Source: Oligoflexia bacterium
GTDB taxonomy: Bacteria; Bdellovibrionota_G; JALEGL01
Reading direction: 5' to 3'
Assembly (NCBI GenBank): GCA_035326705.1
Contig: DAOLES010000005.1
Location: forward strand, 62,001 to 126,000
Length of the DNA: 64,000 nucleotides
Part shown: in pieces, positions 53,945-63,899 of the stretch
Numbering within the stretch: the stretch's first letter is position 1
Layout of the letters: the number at the start of each line of letters is the position of its first letter
The notes under the pieces: model-generated
The model's input: the letters and a program-made list of their open reading frames with translations, nothing else
What the model was told of the DNA's origin: nothing
Database searches by the model: none
Translations under genes and position numbers: made by a program

Positions 53945-54901
53945 ATGAATATGCACTTGGACTTTGAAAAACCTATTGTTGAATTAGAACAAAAAATCTC
54001 TGAGCTAAAAGATTTAAAGTTAGCTGGAAAAGTTAATATTGATCATGAGCTTAAAAAGCTTGAGCAAAAATTATCTCATTTGATTATCACAACTTTTTCT
54101 AAGCTAGACCCTTGGCAAAAAACCCAATTGTCTCGTCATCCAAACCGTCCATATTTTTTAGATTATGTGAATGAAATTTTTGAAAACTTTACTGAACTAC
54201 ACGGAGACCGCAACTTCTCTGATGATAAGTCTATTATTGGTGGATTGGCTCAATTTGCCAATCAACCTGTTATGCTGATTGGCCACCAAAAAGGTCGCAG
54301 CACCAAAGAAAAAATGCAACGCAACTTTGGTATGCCGCAACCAGAAGGATACCGTAAAGCTTTGCGTTTAATGGGTTTAGCAGAACGCTTTTTTATTCCC
54401 ATCATTACTTTTATTGATACCCCAGGCGCTTATCCCGGTATAGAAGCTGAAGAACGTGGGCAAGCAGAAGCCATTGCTAAAAACATTATGGTGATGTCGC
54501 ATTTAAAAGTACCCATTATTTCTGTTGTTATTGGAGAAGGTGGTTCTGGTGGTGCTTTGGCCATTGGTGTGGCCAACAAAATTTTAATGCTTGAGTACAC
54601 CACTTATTCAGTTATATCTCCAGAGTCCTGCGCAGCAATCTTATGGCGGGATGCTACCAAAGGCGAAATTGCTTCTAAGAGTTTAAAACTAACCGCTGAA
54701 GAAATTTATAAACTTGGAATAGCAGATGAGATCATTCCTGAACCTGATGGGGGTGCACATAGAAACTTTAAAAAAGCTGCTCTTAATTTAAAAACTTCCA
54801 TAGGGAAAACACTAACAGCCTTGAATAAATTAAGCCCAATAGCTTTGGTTAAAGATCGTGATGCAAAATTTAGGAAAATTGGGGTGTTTTCAGATGAATA
54901 A
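53945..54901 (+). CDS. accA: Acetyl-CoA carboxylase carboxyltransferase subunit alpha
   Basis: This 318-residue protein has the AccA signature motifs ELHGDRNFSDDKSIIGG, GRSTKEKMQRNFGMPQPEGYRKALRLM, IDTPGAYPGIEAEERGQAEAIA and GEGGSGGALAIG. The length agrees with E. coli AccA (319). It transfers carboxyl from carboxybiotin to acetyl-CoA with AccD, the first step of fatty acid synthesis. accD is not in the window. ATG 53951 is an alternative start. Confidence 0.95.
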   Translation: MNMHLDFEKPIVELEQKISELKDLKLAGKVNIDHELKKLEQKLSHLIITTFSKLDPWQKTQLSRHPNRPYFLDYVNEIFENFTELHGDRNFSDDKSIIGGLAQFANQPVMLIGHQKGRSTKEKMQRNFGMPQPEGYRKALRLMGLAERFFIPIITFIDTPGAYPGIEAEERGQAEAIAKNIMVMSHLKVPIISVVIGEGGSGGALAIGVANKILMLEYTTYSVISPESCAAILWRDATKGEIASKSLKLTAEEIYKLGIADEIIPEPDGGAHRNFKKAALNLKTSIGKTLTALNKLSPIALVKDRDAKFRKIGVFSDE

Positions 54902-54918
54902 AATATATTTGATTGTAT

Positions 54919-56502
54919 ATGCTTAAAAACTTTTATGAAACTACTGTGAATAAGCTTTTTTCTAATTCTATTAAACGTCGCTTCATTTTAGCTTATGTTC
55001 TTTTTATTGTTTTTGCACTAACCATTCTTTTGTTTAACTATGTTCAATACCAAAAAAATATTAAAAATCTAAATAGCCTACAACAAACATTTTTACCACT
55101 CAACAAACAAATCAATACCTACAGCCATTATTTACACTTACATGAAAGTTTTTCATTGGATACGATTATTAATAATTATGATAGAAAAAACTTTTTACAT
55201 TCTTTAACTGCAATTAATCCAAAACTTTTCGCAGATAAAATGCAAGAAAGTTTTGATAATGCTGAAAGTTTTCTCAATCAAAAAAATAAAAACCCAAGTC
55301 TACATTGGTTGAGAATTCAAAAAATGTTTAAGCTGTTGCAAAAAAAACATGAAGTTTATCAAAGCTATATCTATAAACTCGCCAACCATATTCAAATACC
55401 ACAAGAATCTGATACAGAAGAGATGTTAAAAAGCCTTAATCAAGAGCATGAAAAAGTCCGTCGTGAATTAGATAGTAAAAAAACAGAGATTATTAATCGC
55501 ATCAACGCCTTATCAAAAATCATTCATAAACAAATAGAAACCACCATTACAGAAAACATTAGCAACGAAAATTATCTTTTCACCATCACTTCAAGTGTAG
55601 CTTTATTAATGATTTTATTATCCGTTCTTGCCTTACAAATTGGCCTGCAAGCTTTAAGACCCTTTGCTCAAATTAAGCAAGCCAGTGAAAAAATTAAAAC
55701 AGGTCAATATGATTTACGTTTAGATACCTCAGGTCCAATTGAATTTCAAAGTGTGGCTCACTCTTTTAATGCCATGGCGCAATCTCTACAGGAACGCAAT
55801 GAAAAAATTGATCAACAACACTTACAAATCTTGCATACACAAAAACTTGCAACCATTGGAGAAATGGCCACAAAAATCAATCATGAAATAAGAAACCCGT
55901 TAAATGCAATTCAACTTAATCTAGAACTACTATTAGATGATGACATTCCTGACAATGCAAAACAAAATATCACTTCTATCTCTTCACAAATTGATAGACT
56001 TTTCACTATAACTGAAACTTATTTACAAACAGCAAAAAAAGATACTTATAAAAATCAAGCTATAGTCATTGATGATTTTCTAGAAGACTTGCAACAGTTT
56101 TTTAGACCCAGTTTTGCCAGTAAACATATTAAATTTGTATTAAACAACAATACCAAACTCAAAACATTAGTATTTGATGAGTCCTTGCTTTTTCAAGCAC
56201 TATTGAATGTCATAAGAAATGCTTTAGATGCCTGTCAAAATAATGATACCATTGGTCTTATCTTAGAAAAAAATGAAACTCATATTCTATTTAAACTATG
56301 GAATACAGGAGCAATGATTGATCCAGACCATCAATATAAAATTTTTGATGCTTTTTATACCAGTAAAAAATCTGGTTCAGGCTTAGGTTTATCGATCACT
56401 AAAGATCTACTCAGCACACAAGATGCAGATATTTTTTTAGAATCTAGTACAGAAGAAAAAACTATTTTTACAATCAAAATTCCATATGCAAACAAACAAT
56501 AA
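54919..56502 (+). CDS. Membrane sensor histidine kinase
   Basis: This protein of about 527 residues has two membrane helices (about 22-44 and 217-238) around a periplasmic helical sensor domain (about 45-216), then HAMP (about 239-290). HisKA has the H-box INHEIRNPLNAIQLNLELL, and a HATPase domain has N-box LLNVIRNALDA and GSGLGLSIT. The DHp histidine is clear. No response regulator is adjacent, so the partner is elsewhere. ATG 54919 is chosen over TTG 54913. It overlaps folC by 17 bases. Confidence 0.88.
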   Translation: MLKNFYETTVNKLFSNSIKRRFILAYVLFIVFALTILLFNYVQYQKNIKNLNSLQQTFLPLNKQINTYSHYLHLHESFSLDTIINNYDRKNFLHSLTAINPKLFADKMQESFDNAESFLNQKNKNPSLHWLRIQKMFKLLQKKHEVYQSYIYKLANHIQIPQESDTEEMLKSLNQEHEKVRRELDSKKTEIINRINALSKIIHKQIETTITENISNENYLFTITSSVALLMILLSVLALQIGLQALRPFAQIKQASEKIKTGQYDLRLDTSGPIEFQSVAHSFNAMAQSLQERNEKIDQQHLQILHTQKLATIGEMATKINHEIRNPLNAIQLNLELLLDDDIPDNAKQNITSISSQIDRLFTITETYLQTAKKDTYKNQAIVIDDFLEDLQQFFRPSFASKHIKFVLNNNTKLKTLVFDESLLFQALLNVIRNALDACQNNDTIGLILEKNETHILFKLWNTGAMIDPDHQYKIFDAFYTSKKSGSGLGLSITKDLLSTQDADIFLESSTEEKTIFTIKIPYANKQ

Positions 56503-57748
56503 AACCCTAGCTTGGCTTGAACAAAAAACAGAAAGCCGTTTTGTATTTGGTCTTGAGCGAATGCATGCAGCGTTAGATTTTTTTAATATTAAAGATACAT
56601 CTACACATGTCCAAATACTTGGAACCAATGGCAAAGGTTCTACCATTGAATTTTTAAAAGATATTTTAATGCATCATCATAAAAAAGTGGCTGTTTACAC
56701 CTCTCCACATTTATTTAGTTTATATGATCGTTTTAAAATTAATAATGAAAGCATTTCAGAAGATCTTTTTTTAAACTACTTGTCGCGCTTATTTGATGCT
56801 GAAAAAAACCAACTTATTCCTGAATTAAGCTATTTTGAAATAACAACTTTATTGGCTTACCTGTATTTTTCTGAACAAAATGTAGACTATATGCTCATTG
56901 AAGCTGGCTTGGGTGGCCGCTTGGATGCAACAACAGCTCTGCCTTACAGTCATGTTTTATTTACTTCAATTGACTACGATCACCAAGCTTATCTTGGAGA
57001 TTCGTTACAGTCTATTGCTTATGAAAAATTTTCTGTTATTCAATCTCACCATCAAGTTTTTTCTTTGGATCAAGATACAGAAGCCTTACACGAATTAAAA
57101 AAAATAATTCAGCAAACAAAAGCTACTTTGTATTTAGAAAATCAAGATTTTTTTTTATCAAACCACAATCATTTAATTTCATTTATTTTAACAAATAATT
57201 TTCATATCAAAACTATTGAACTTTCATTGCATGGTGAACATCAGTTTCATAATGCACTTTTAGCAACTCAAGCTGCTAAAGTGCTTTTAAATAATGCTTT
57301 TAATTCCAAAACAGTAAAGCAATCTCTTAAAAAAACTCTAAACCCAGGTCGGTATCAAAAAATTATTCAAGATCAAACCACCTTTATTTTTGATGTAGCT
57401 CACAATCTACAATCCTTCACCTCATTGATGAAAACCAGTAAAAATGATGATCCTGATATTGATGTTTATTGCTTGTCCATGCTTGATGATAAACCTTGGC
57501 AATTGATTTTAAGTGAATTGATTCAGTACAAAAAACCTATTGTTTTATGCATGACTGAATCTTTAAGAGCATGGAAACAAGAGCATGTTTTGGATTGGAT
57601 TAAACACAACGATCATGATCACTTGATTCAATTTTATAAAGATTTTAAACATGGTCTAGACTATATTCAAAATCACTATAAAAAATGTTTAATCTTTGGT
57701 TCTTTCTTTTTTGTTGGACCGTGTATTGAATATCTCGATTCAAAATAA
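56486..57748 (+). CDS. folC: Folylpolyglutamate synthase / dihydrofolate synthase
   Basis: This 420-residue Mur-ligase-fold enzyme has the ATP-binding motif ILGTNGKGSTIEFL, YTSPHLFSLYDRFKIN, EAGLGGRLDATTAL and DYDHQAYLGDSLQSIAYEK. The C-terminal domain has NPGRYQKI and FDVAHNLQSF. It adds glutamate to folate in the cytoplasm. It overlaps the kinase gene and ends the mutL-miaA-accA-kinase-folC run. Confidence 0.92.
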   Translation: MQTNNKTLAWLEQKTESRFVFGLERMHAALDFFNIKDTSTHVQILGTNGKGSTIEFLKDILMHHHKKVAVYTSPHLFSLYDRFKINNESISEDLFLNYLSRLFDAEKNQLIPELSYFEITTLLAYLYFSEQNVDYMLIEAGLGGRLDATTALPYSHVLFTSIDYDHQAYLGDSLQSIAYEKFSVIQSHHQVFSLDQDTEALHELKKIIQQTKATLYLENQDFFLSNHNHLISFILTNNFHIKTIELSLHGEHQFHNALLATQAAKVLLNNAFNSKTVKQSLKKTLNPGRYQKIIQDQTTFIFDVAHNLQSFTSLMKTSKNDDPDIDVYCLSMLDDKPWQLILSELIQYKKPIVLCMTESLRAWKQEHVLDWIKHNDHDHLIQFYKDFKHGLDYIQNHYKKCLIFGSFFFVGPCIEYLDSK

Positions 57749-57813
57749 TCAATTTTAGTTACCTCATTCAAATCATTTTCTTGAGTATGAGATGAGCATT
57801 GATAAACATCAAT

Positions 57814-59538
57814 TTATTTAATCAGTTTATCCAAATAGGGTGATGTTGCACTGACACCATAATCTTGTGGATTTAAACCCAGCAACCTTGTAACCGTATT
57901 TCTAACAGATTGTAAGCTATTGGGAATAGGTAAGGGATTACCACTTCCGCCCGTTGTAAAGTCTGGATTAACAAATCCTGCTGTTTGATTGTCAAATTTG
58001 AGTGGACTTGGATTGTAGTTATCTAAAACCAAGCCAACATCTCTGTAAGATCCATGCTCAACTTTATTGGGAGGAAAAATTCCCATCATTCCCCCAAACA
58101 CCTCAGTATCACTTTTATTGGAGAGTACTTGTATTGGGTTTTCAAAATCTTGCTTATGATCTCTTTCATTATCCGGTAATATTAAAATAGCCATGCTATC
58201 TGCTATACTTTGGCTTGGATTTAATGGATCACTGACTGTTGCAAGGTGATCTAAAAATCCTTTTAAAAAATGTCCCATAAGATATGACATGTCTGAATCA
58301 TAGTGACCATTAATCTCACCGCCTGCTAAGTTTGCCCCAGCGTAACAACTTTGTTCACCCGTAGTATGCGCATGTCCTAAATCTATGGGCACAATAGCAG
58401 AATTGGTTACATTATTTTTAAATAAGTTGGCAATAAAGGCTCCAGCCATAGCCAAATGTCCTTGACCGCTTTGTCCATTGGGTTGCTCAAAAGCCGTTTC
58501 AAATAAACCACTGGTTGAAGCACCTCCCGTTGGTGTTCCTACTTCTGGAATAGGGATATCAATCCCCATGCTTGTTAATTGCTGTTGTGTTGGATTTAAA
58601 TCTTCAAATACTGTTGCTTGCAATTGATTTAATGATCCGTTGATACTGCTCTCATACAAATCTCTATTATGTTCCCGAATCATTTTTAATACACTGGGAC
58701 GCATAAGGGTCTCAACTCCTCTTAGCATATCAACAAACGCATTGGTGTTGATTGCTTGCCCTGTTCTATAATTTAAACTTGGTGGCGAAAACAATGCTTG
58801 TGCTTCATTCACTGTTTCAAGTAGGAGTGGTCTGTGTTCTAAACCAATATTACCGACATGTTCTAAAATACCGGCATTGCCTTCTTGTCCTCTTTTATTA
58901 ATGGCTTTTCCTAAATGTACTGCCTTTCTGGCAATCGTATTGTAGCCATTGTTAAGTAAGGCCGCAGAAAATGCGGTTGCGTAATTTGGACTGTTGGCCA
59001 ACAACGCATCTTGCTCTAAAACTTGTGCGCTCCCATCAATCCCAGGGTCTCCTGGAAAAAGTAAAGGGCCATTACGCATAGAGTGTCCATCGTAAGGATG
59101 TGGTGTACACAAGGTAATACACCGATCTCCATAAGATTGTGCAAAGGATGCAAATCCTGGTGCAAAAACTGAAGGGACATGCGTACCCGGAACAACAATG
59201 GCCTTGTTGGGTGTATAATATGTTTTAAGTTTATTGATGGGGGTTCTTGTTGGATCACCATGCGCTTGCGTTCCCATAAAATTACTCATGTTTAAGCCTC
59301 TAGCCAAACTAAACATGACCAAATAACGGATATCCATGTTATTGTTTTGTGCCCATGCGGTAGATGAACCAAAAAGTTTTTTAGATAACCATGACATATT
59401 TTCTAAACGCCAAGATAATGGAATTCCGGCTAAGCCCAAAAATAAACCGATATGTTTAATGAAGTCACGTCTTTCTATGTCATCCATCTTTTTAAATGAC
59501 TTCTGTGCATCTTGATATTTTAAATTCTTATTTTTCAT
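57814..59538 (-). CDS. Tat-exported DUF1501/alkaline-phosphatase-like protein
   Basis: The protein of 574 residues opens with a twin-arginine signal ERRDFIKHIGLFLGLAGIPLSW (about 23-44 after MKNKNLKY) and an AWAQ cleavage site. The body has HSMRNGPLLFPGDPG, GHAHTTGEQSC and ILILPDNERDHK, resembling large secreted DUF1501-type proteins of myxobacteria and planctomycetes. The start ATG 59538 has AAGGGTGG upstream; a TTG at 59562 is rejected. It is the last gene of a three-gene exported-protein operon and should pass through the Tat pore. Confidence 0.62.
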   Translation of the reverse strand: MKNKNLKYQDAQKSFKKMDDIERRDFIKHIGLFLGLAGIPLSWRLENMSWLSKKLFGSSTAWAQNNNMDIRYLVMFSLARGLNMSNFMGTQAHGDPTRTPINKLKTYYTPNKAIVVPGTHVPSVFAPGFASFAQSYGDRCITLCTPHPYDGHSMRNGPLLFPGDPGIDGSAQVLEQDALLANSPNYATAFSAALLNNGYNTIARKAVHLGKAINKRGQEGNAGILEHVGNIGLEHRPLLLETVNEAQALFSPPSLNYRTGQAINTNAFVDMLRGVETLMRPSVLKMIREHNRDLYESSINGSLNQLQATVFEDLNPTQQQLTSMGIDIPIPEVGTPTGGASTSGLFETAFEQPNGQSGQGHLAMAGAFIANLFKNNVTNSAIVPIDLGHAHTTGEQSCYAGANLAGGEINGHYDSDMSYLMGHFLKGFLDHLATVSDPLNPSQSIADSMAILILPDNERDHKQDFENPIQVLSNKSDTEVFGGMMGIFPPNKVEHGSYRDVGLVLDNYNPSPLKFDNQTAGFVNPDFTTGGSGNPLPIPNSLQSVRNTVTRLLGLNPQDYGVSATSPYLDKLIK

Positions 59539-59546
59539 GACCACCC

Positions 59547-60056
59547 TTATATTTTCAACCAAATCCTTGAATCTAAAATTAACATCATGCAGGCAAGCTC
59601 TTGCTTTTCAATATTTGAACTGGCTTGACTTTGTTGTAATGCAATGTTCAAAGCTGTCTGCATTGATTCTGATTGAGATAAACCGGTCAGCTTGTAAAAA
59701 AGTTCTTGTGTATTGTATGCATCTTCTAAACCCACCACTGTAAAATCAATTTCACTACAAACCCTATCTGCCAAATCCAATAGCAATTTATATTTGCTTT
59801 CATTGATACGTTTATCATTTTGCCAAATATGCTTTTGACTGTTTAAAAAAGTTAAACTGTCTGACGCATCATTAAGCATAAAATGCGTTTTTATTTTTTG
59901 ATACAAAACTCTAAAACGAATGGTTTCTAACTTAACTTCATGACTTAAAAAATATAACCCTTCCCCAGAACCATTAGAAGAATGTGACATCCCACAATAT
60001 TGTAAAGAGATGGTCAAGGATAGCATTAAGATACATGATAACACTTTACTCTTCAT
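59547..60056 (-). CDS. Small lipoprotein of unknown function
   Basis: This 169-residue protein has a signal peptide with Cys at about 21 (LQYCGMS) and a helical mature part with AFRVLYQKIKTHFML-like amphipathic segments. Its start overlaps the end of the CxxCH lipoprotein gene by eleven bases, and the Tat-substrate gene begins eight bases after its stop. It is therefore the middle gene of the operon and probably a partner of the two larger products. Confidence 0.65.
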   Translation of the reverse strand: MKSKVLSCILMLSLTISLQYCGMSHSSNGSGEGLYFLSHEVKLETIRFRVLYQKIKTHFMLNDASDSLTFLNSQKHIWQNDKRINESKYKLLLDLADRVCSEIDFTVVGLEDAYNTQELFYKLTGLSQSESMQTALNIALQQSQASSNIEKQELACMMLILDSRIWLKI

Positions 60057-61263
60057 GCTTCACTCCATTAATGAGCAAAACAATGAATAACTGTTCATTC
60101 TTTAATAAAGCATTGATAAAATCATATCCCACCCCTTGCTTTTCTTGATAAAGAGCCAATGCTTGTTTTAAGTAATCTTTATCATCAAAGCCTTTATCAA
60201 ATTTATAAGGTTGAACCCACTGTTCTCCTGCGGTTTCTTTAACCATGTTAAACACAAAGGCTAATAATCTTGAAGTTTGGCATTGATCAACTTCATATGG
60301 ATAGTTTTCAATGGTTTGCTCTACTAGATCTTTTGGTTGCAATACAGGACCATATCCAGCAAACAATTCATAATAAGCCATGGGGTTGCTTTCTGTCTCT
60401 CCTTGTTGATTGTGTGGTTCACTTGCTTGTCCAGGAACACTCCCCCAGGTTTCGTCATTGCTTATAGAGTTTCTCCATTCTCCGTTGGGTCCATATCGAT
60501 GAAATGCCCCGCGAACTGGTTGCATAAAATTGTGACATGCCGGACAACCGGCCCCAGTTTTCCAAGGTTCAGCCAATTGATGGCTTTGCCATTTTTTATG
60601 CTTTGGAAAATCTGCGCTGACCAAATCGCACAATAACCATTTGGCGTAATCTCTAACTGCCGGGAAATGACTGCCGGAATGATTGAGTTCCTTTGCAATA
60701 TGAACTTCTGTAAAAATACCTGCTCTTGCTCCATAAGGCGTATGTTGTACTCCTCCATGATTGGCTTGATCATAATCAATAAAGACACCATTTTCGTTGA
60801 CTGTATTCTGCGTGGTAAACATTGCATTCATGGGTAGCCTTTGCATAAAAACTTGCGTCGCTACTTCTGCTGGTCTTCTGGCAATAAAGGTCATGTCTTC
60901 ATTGGCATACAGTTGTCCAAGAAAAAACTCTCTAATGCTTTGCTCAAAGGCTGTGCTTTCCATTAATACATCAATGGCTGTATCGTAATTTTGTTTTGTT
61001 TGACTCTTGTCTATCGCTGATTGAAAAGCAGCCATATCAATACCCAAATCTTGTGGGAGATAGCCTCCAGTTAAAGTCACACTCACCGATCTGATTGCTT
61101 GAATATAATCTGTTTTTTGCAAAACTGTATTTTGATCTATGTTGCTATTTAAATTTGGATTGGCTTGAATAATGCTCTCTGGCTGACAAGCATATAAAGT
61201 AAGTAAGGCACTCAAACAAAGACCCCTTTTGAGTTTGAATTTTATTTGCGCACGGCTTGACAC
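60046..61263 (-). CDS. Lipoprotein with a single CxxCH heme-type motif
   Basis: This 405-residue protein has a signal peptide with lipobox LYAC (Cys26). The mature protein contains one CPACH sequence, a c-type heme-binding motif, followed by NFMQPVRGAFHRYGPNGEWRN, similar to DUF1588/DUF1592-like exported proteins that accompany DUF1501 proteins. It starts at GTG 61263 with AAGG close upstream. It heads the three-gene operon. An electron-transfer or oxidative function is suggested but unproven. Confidence 0.6.
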   Translation of the reverse strand: MSSRAQIKFKLKRGLCLSALLTLYACQPESIIQANPNLNSNIDQNTVLQKTDYIQAIRSVSVTLTGGYLPQDLGIDMAAFQSAIDKSQTKQNYDTAIDVLMESTAFEQSIREFFLGQLYANEDMTFIARRPAEVATQVFMQRLPMNAMFTTQNTVNENGVFIDYDQANHGGVQHTPYGARAGIFTEVHIAKELNHSGSHFPAVRDYAKWLLCDLVSADFPKHKKWQSHQLAEPWKTGAGCPACHNFMQPVRGAFHRYGPNGEWRNSISNDETWGSVPGQASEPHNQQGETESNPMAYYELFAGYGPVLQPKDLVEQTIENYPYEVDQCQTSRLLAFVFNMVKETAGEQWVQPYKFDKGFDDKDYLKQALALYQEKQGVGYDFINALLKNEQLFIVLLINGVKHEE

Positions 61264-61356
61264 ACGCCTTATATGTGCAAAAAAACCACCACGTTAAACT
61301 ATTGAAATTATTTAGATACTACAGCTGTTATTGTGCTCACTATGCATTTTTTTCAT

Positions 61357-61387
61357 GAGGGTCTTGTGTGAAAAACACAAGACCCTC
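61357..61387. terminator. Intergenic hairpin between gspD and the CxxCH lipoprotein operon
   Basis: Perfect 13-bp arms GAGGGTCTTGTGT and ACACAAGACCCTC flank GAAAA. It is just after the gspD stop. The T-rich side is on the plus strand (AATTTATTTT), so efficient termination of gspD on the minus strand is uncertain. Confidence 0.55.
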
Positions 61388-61403
61388 AATTTATTTTAAA
61401 CAC

Positions 61404-63761
61404 TTAGTTTGCAGAAGAGCTTGGTGGTTGAACATCCGCAAATGGGTTGTCTTCAACCGTATATCCTGGGCTTACAATATTAGGCGTTGGTGCCGTAGAC
61501 ACCTCAGTATCTTTGACAGGTTGATAACTTTGCGGACGATAACTTTCTCTGCGTTGGCTAACATTATTGTCATCATTGTTTTGTGTGTTGGCACTGTCTG
61601 CAGCATTATTGTTTTGCTGACCGTTTTGATCCAAATTAAAGTTTTCATAATCAAACCTTCTGGCTGGCTGTGCTGAAGATTCATCACGCATTGGCTGTGG
61701 CGCCATATTTAAACCTTTGTCTAAATCATAGTCATACAAGGCTTGGTTTTCACCAATTTTATTTTTCTTATTAAAGCGTCTACGCTCATTGTTTTTCTTC
61801 ACAGAAATACGGGTTAAGTCCATAGGATCACGAACAATATGCGGTGTTAAAAATAAGATAAGGTTAATTTTCTCAGTTGCTTTAACTTTTTGCTTAAATA
61901 ATGCCCCAACCAATGGAATATCGCCAAGCAAAGGAACTTTACCGGTTGAACTTGTATCTTTATCTTTAATCAAACCTCCAAGAGCAATTGTTTGTTGATT
62001 TTGCGCAACAACTGTTGTGTTGATGGTTCGTGTATCACGGTTGAGTGTTTTTGTTTCAATATCCTCTTGACTGATATCCTCAATGGTTTGCTCAATCTCT
62101 AAGGTTACAGAGTTAGCATCATTAATTTGTGGTGTTACAGCTAACTTTAAACCTACTTTTTCTGATTTAAAGTTTTCCACAGATGGATTGTTACCATTCC
62201 CTAAAGTTATCCCAGCTTTTACTTGCAGTGTTTTACCCACTTCAATCTCAGCCTTTTTATTGTCCGTGGTTAACAAATTAGGTGATGATATAACATTCAC
62301 ATAACCATTTTTTTGCATGGCTCTAAAAGTAGCTGCACTAATGGGCAACTTCAGATTTGTTCCTGGTAATTGAAAACTTCCACCAATTGCACTGGCTACC
62401 AAACCAGCTGATTGTGCTAGATTTTTAAACATACCCATTGGGTCAACACCTGCAGCTAATGGAGAACCTTTATCATTTGAGCTTATAGCACCACCAATAC
62501 CATTTGCACCACCACTGCCACCAATACCAACACCAACATCAATTGCATCGTTCATGGTGACTTCCATAATTAAAGCTTCAACAAAAACTTGTGAACGACG
62601 TTGATCCAATTGATCAATGACCGGTTCAATAGACAAGTAATCATTGGGCGATGCAGTAATAATCAATGAGTTGGTTGATGGATCTGCACCCACTTTAACT
62701 TCACCTTCAAAAATACCACCGCTGGTAGAACTGATCACCGGTGCTTTTGGTGCAGAGGATTGTGATGATCCACTGCTAGAACTTGATGAGCTGCTTGATG
62801 AACTGCTGCTAGGTATTGAACTAGCGCCACTGCCATTGAATAACCCTGATAACAACATGGCCAATTCTTCAGCATTGGCATGCTTAAGTTTTTTGATTTT
62901 CATCCTACTGGCCAAACTTGCATCGGTCGCTTTTTTATCCAAGTCTACCAATAAATCCAATATATCTTCTAAACCTTTGCGGGTAGCTGTAACCAGCAAT
63001 GAATTGGTTCTGTTATCTGGTAAAATGCTAACAATATCACCTTGACCGGCAATATTATTTAACTTAGATTTTTCTCTTCTTCCACCGGCTTGGCTTTCAA
63101 TAATAATTTTTAATTTTTCAGCAACATCATCAGCTTGCGCATGCTTCAACGGCACTACTTCTGTAGACATTTTAAAGTTTTCTTTGTCCATCAATTGAAT
63201 CATTTTTTCAATGCTGCGCACACTGGCGGCTGAGTCTGTAATAAACAAACTGTTGGTTGGCCCATAAGCAATCATCTTACCTTTTAATGAAACCTTTGAA
63301 CGCAGAGCTTCTCTTAATGTGGTGGCATCTACATATTTCAACTTAATCACTCTTGTGATCAATTCACCCCCAGCACTGTATTCATCTTCTGTTACTAGGG
63401 TTCCTCCATCAGTATTGCTGCGCTTTTTAATCACTGTAAACTTACCTTGATCTTCTGCAGTTAAACCATTGAGATCTAATGTGGTTAAAAATGCGTCGTA
63501 AGCTTCTTCAATGGTTACTGCACCAGGAGAATTAATGGTGATTTTTGCGCTGGCCTTGGGATCAAGAATAATATTTTTACCAGTAATTTCAGATATTGCA
63601 GTTACAACATCTTTTAAGGCAACATCATGAAAGTCCAAGGTTACTTTGCCACCTTTTTTAGGTAAATCCGTTCTTGCATAGGTGTAAGACGGCAATGCCA
63701 AAAACAGGCTAATAACCCAAGCCAAAGCTAAATTTTTTCCCTTTTTAATCTCTCTTTTCAC
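61404..63761 (-). CDS. gspD: Type II secretion/competence secretin GspD
   Basis: The protein of 785 residues has a signal peptide (about 1-29, ending SYTYA). N0 to N3 domains follow (VTLDFHDVALKDVVTAISEITGKNIILDP, then repeated IxxVPLxxAxAxxVxxxLxxL units) with a run of Ser residues (about 318-337). The secretin core has NLLTTDNKKAEIEVGKTLQVKAG and KVPLLGDIPLVGALFK, then a long Gln/Asn-rich tail. It forms the outer-membrane pore for folded proteins. The start is GTG 63761, with TATAAT seven bases upstream. No gspC or gspE lies next to it in this window. Confidence 0.92.
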   Translation of the reverse strand: MKREIKKGKNLALAWVISLFLALPSYTYARTDLPKKGGKVTLDFHDVALKDVVTAISEITGKNIILDPKASAKITINSPGAVTIEEAYDAFLTTLDLNGLTAEDQGKFTVIKKRSNTDGGTLVTEDEYSAGGELITRVIKLKYVDATTLREALRSKVSLKGKMIAYGPTNSLFITDSAASVRSIEKMIQLMDKENFKMSTEVVPLKHAQADDVAEKLKIIIESQAGGRREKSKLNNIAGQGDIVSILPDNRTNSLLVTATRKGLEDILDLLVDLDKKATDASLASRMKIKKLKHANAEELAMLLSGLFNGSGASSIPSSSSSSSSSSSSSGSSQSSAPKAPVISSTSGGIFEGEVKVGADPSTNSLIITASPNDYLSIEPVIDQLDQRRSQVFVEALIMEVTMNDAIDVGVGIGGSGGANGIGGAISSNDKGSPLAAGVDPMGMFKNLAQSAGLVASAIGGSFQLPGTNLKLPISAATFRAMQKNGYVNVISSPNLLTTDNKKAEIEVGKTLQVKAGITLGNGNNPSVENFKSEKVGLKLAVTPQINDANSVTLEIEQTIEDISQEDIETKTLNRDTRTINTTVVAQNQQTIALGGLIKDKDTSSTGKVPLLGDIPLVGALFKQKVKATEKINLILFLTPHIVRDPMDLTRISVKKNNERRRFNKKNKIGENQALYDYDLDKGLNMAPQPMRDESSAQPARRFDYENFNLDQNGQQNNNAADSANTQNNDDNNVSQRRESYRPQSYQPVKDTEVSTAPTPNIVSPGYTVEDNPFADVQPPSSSAN

Positions 63762-63899
63762 AGCACTGTATTATAAAGCAATATCAGTGCCAAGCAAAAA
63801 TAATATAAGTATTTGATTTTAATGTGTTTTTTAATGGTTTAAATGAGCAATAAATCAGCATTGTTGCCCTGAGACAGCTTTTACACATGCTTTATAAAA

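Noticed and set aside
62760..62830. Low-complexity Ser codon tract considered as a sequencing error
   Set aside because: It lies at the expected linker between the N domains of the secretin, and the frame stays open on both sides.
62644..63045. 133-codon plus-strand frame inside gspD
   Set aside because: It is a shadow of the secretin gene, produced by the Ser-rich linker on the other strand.
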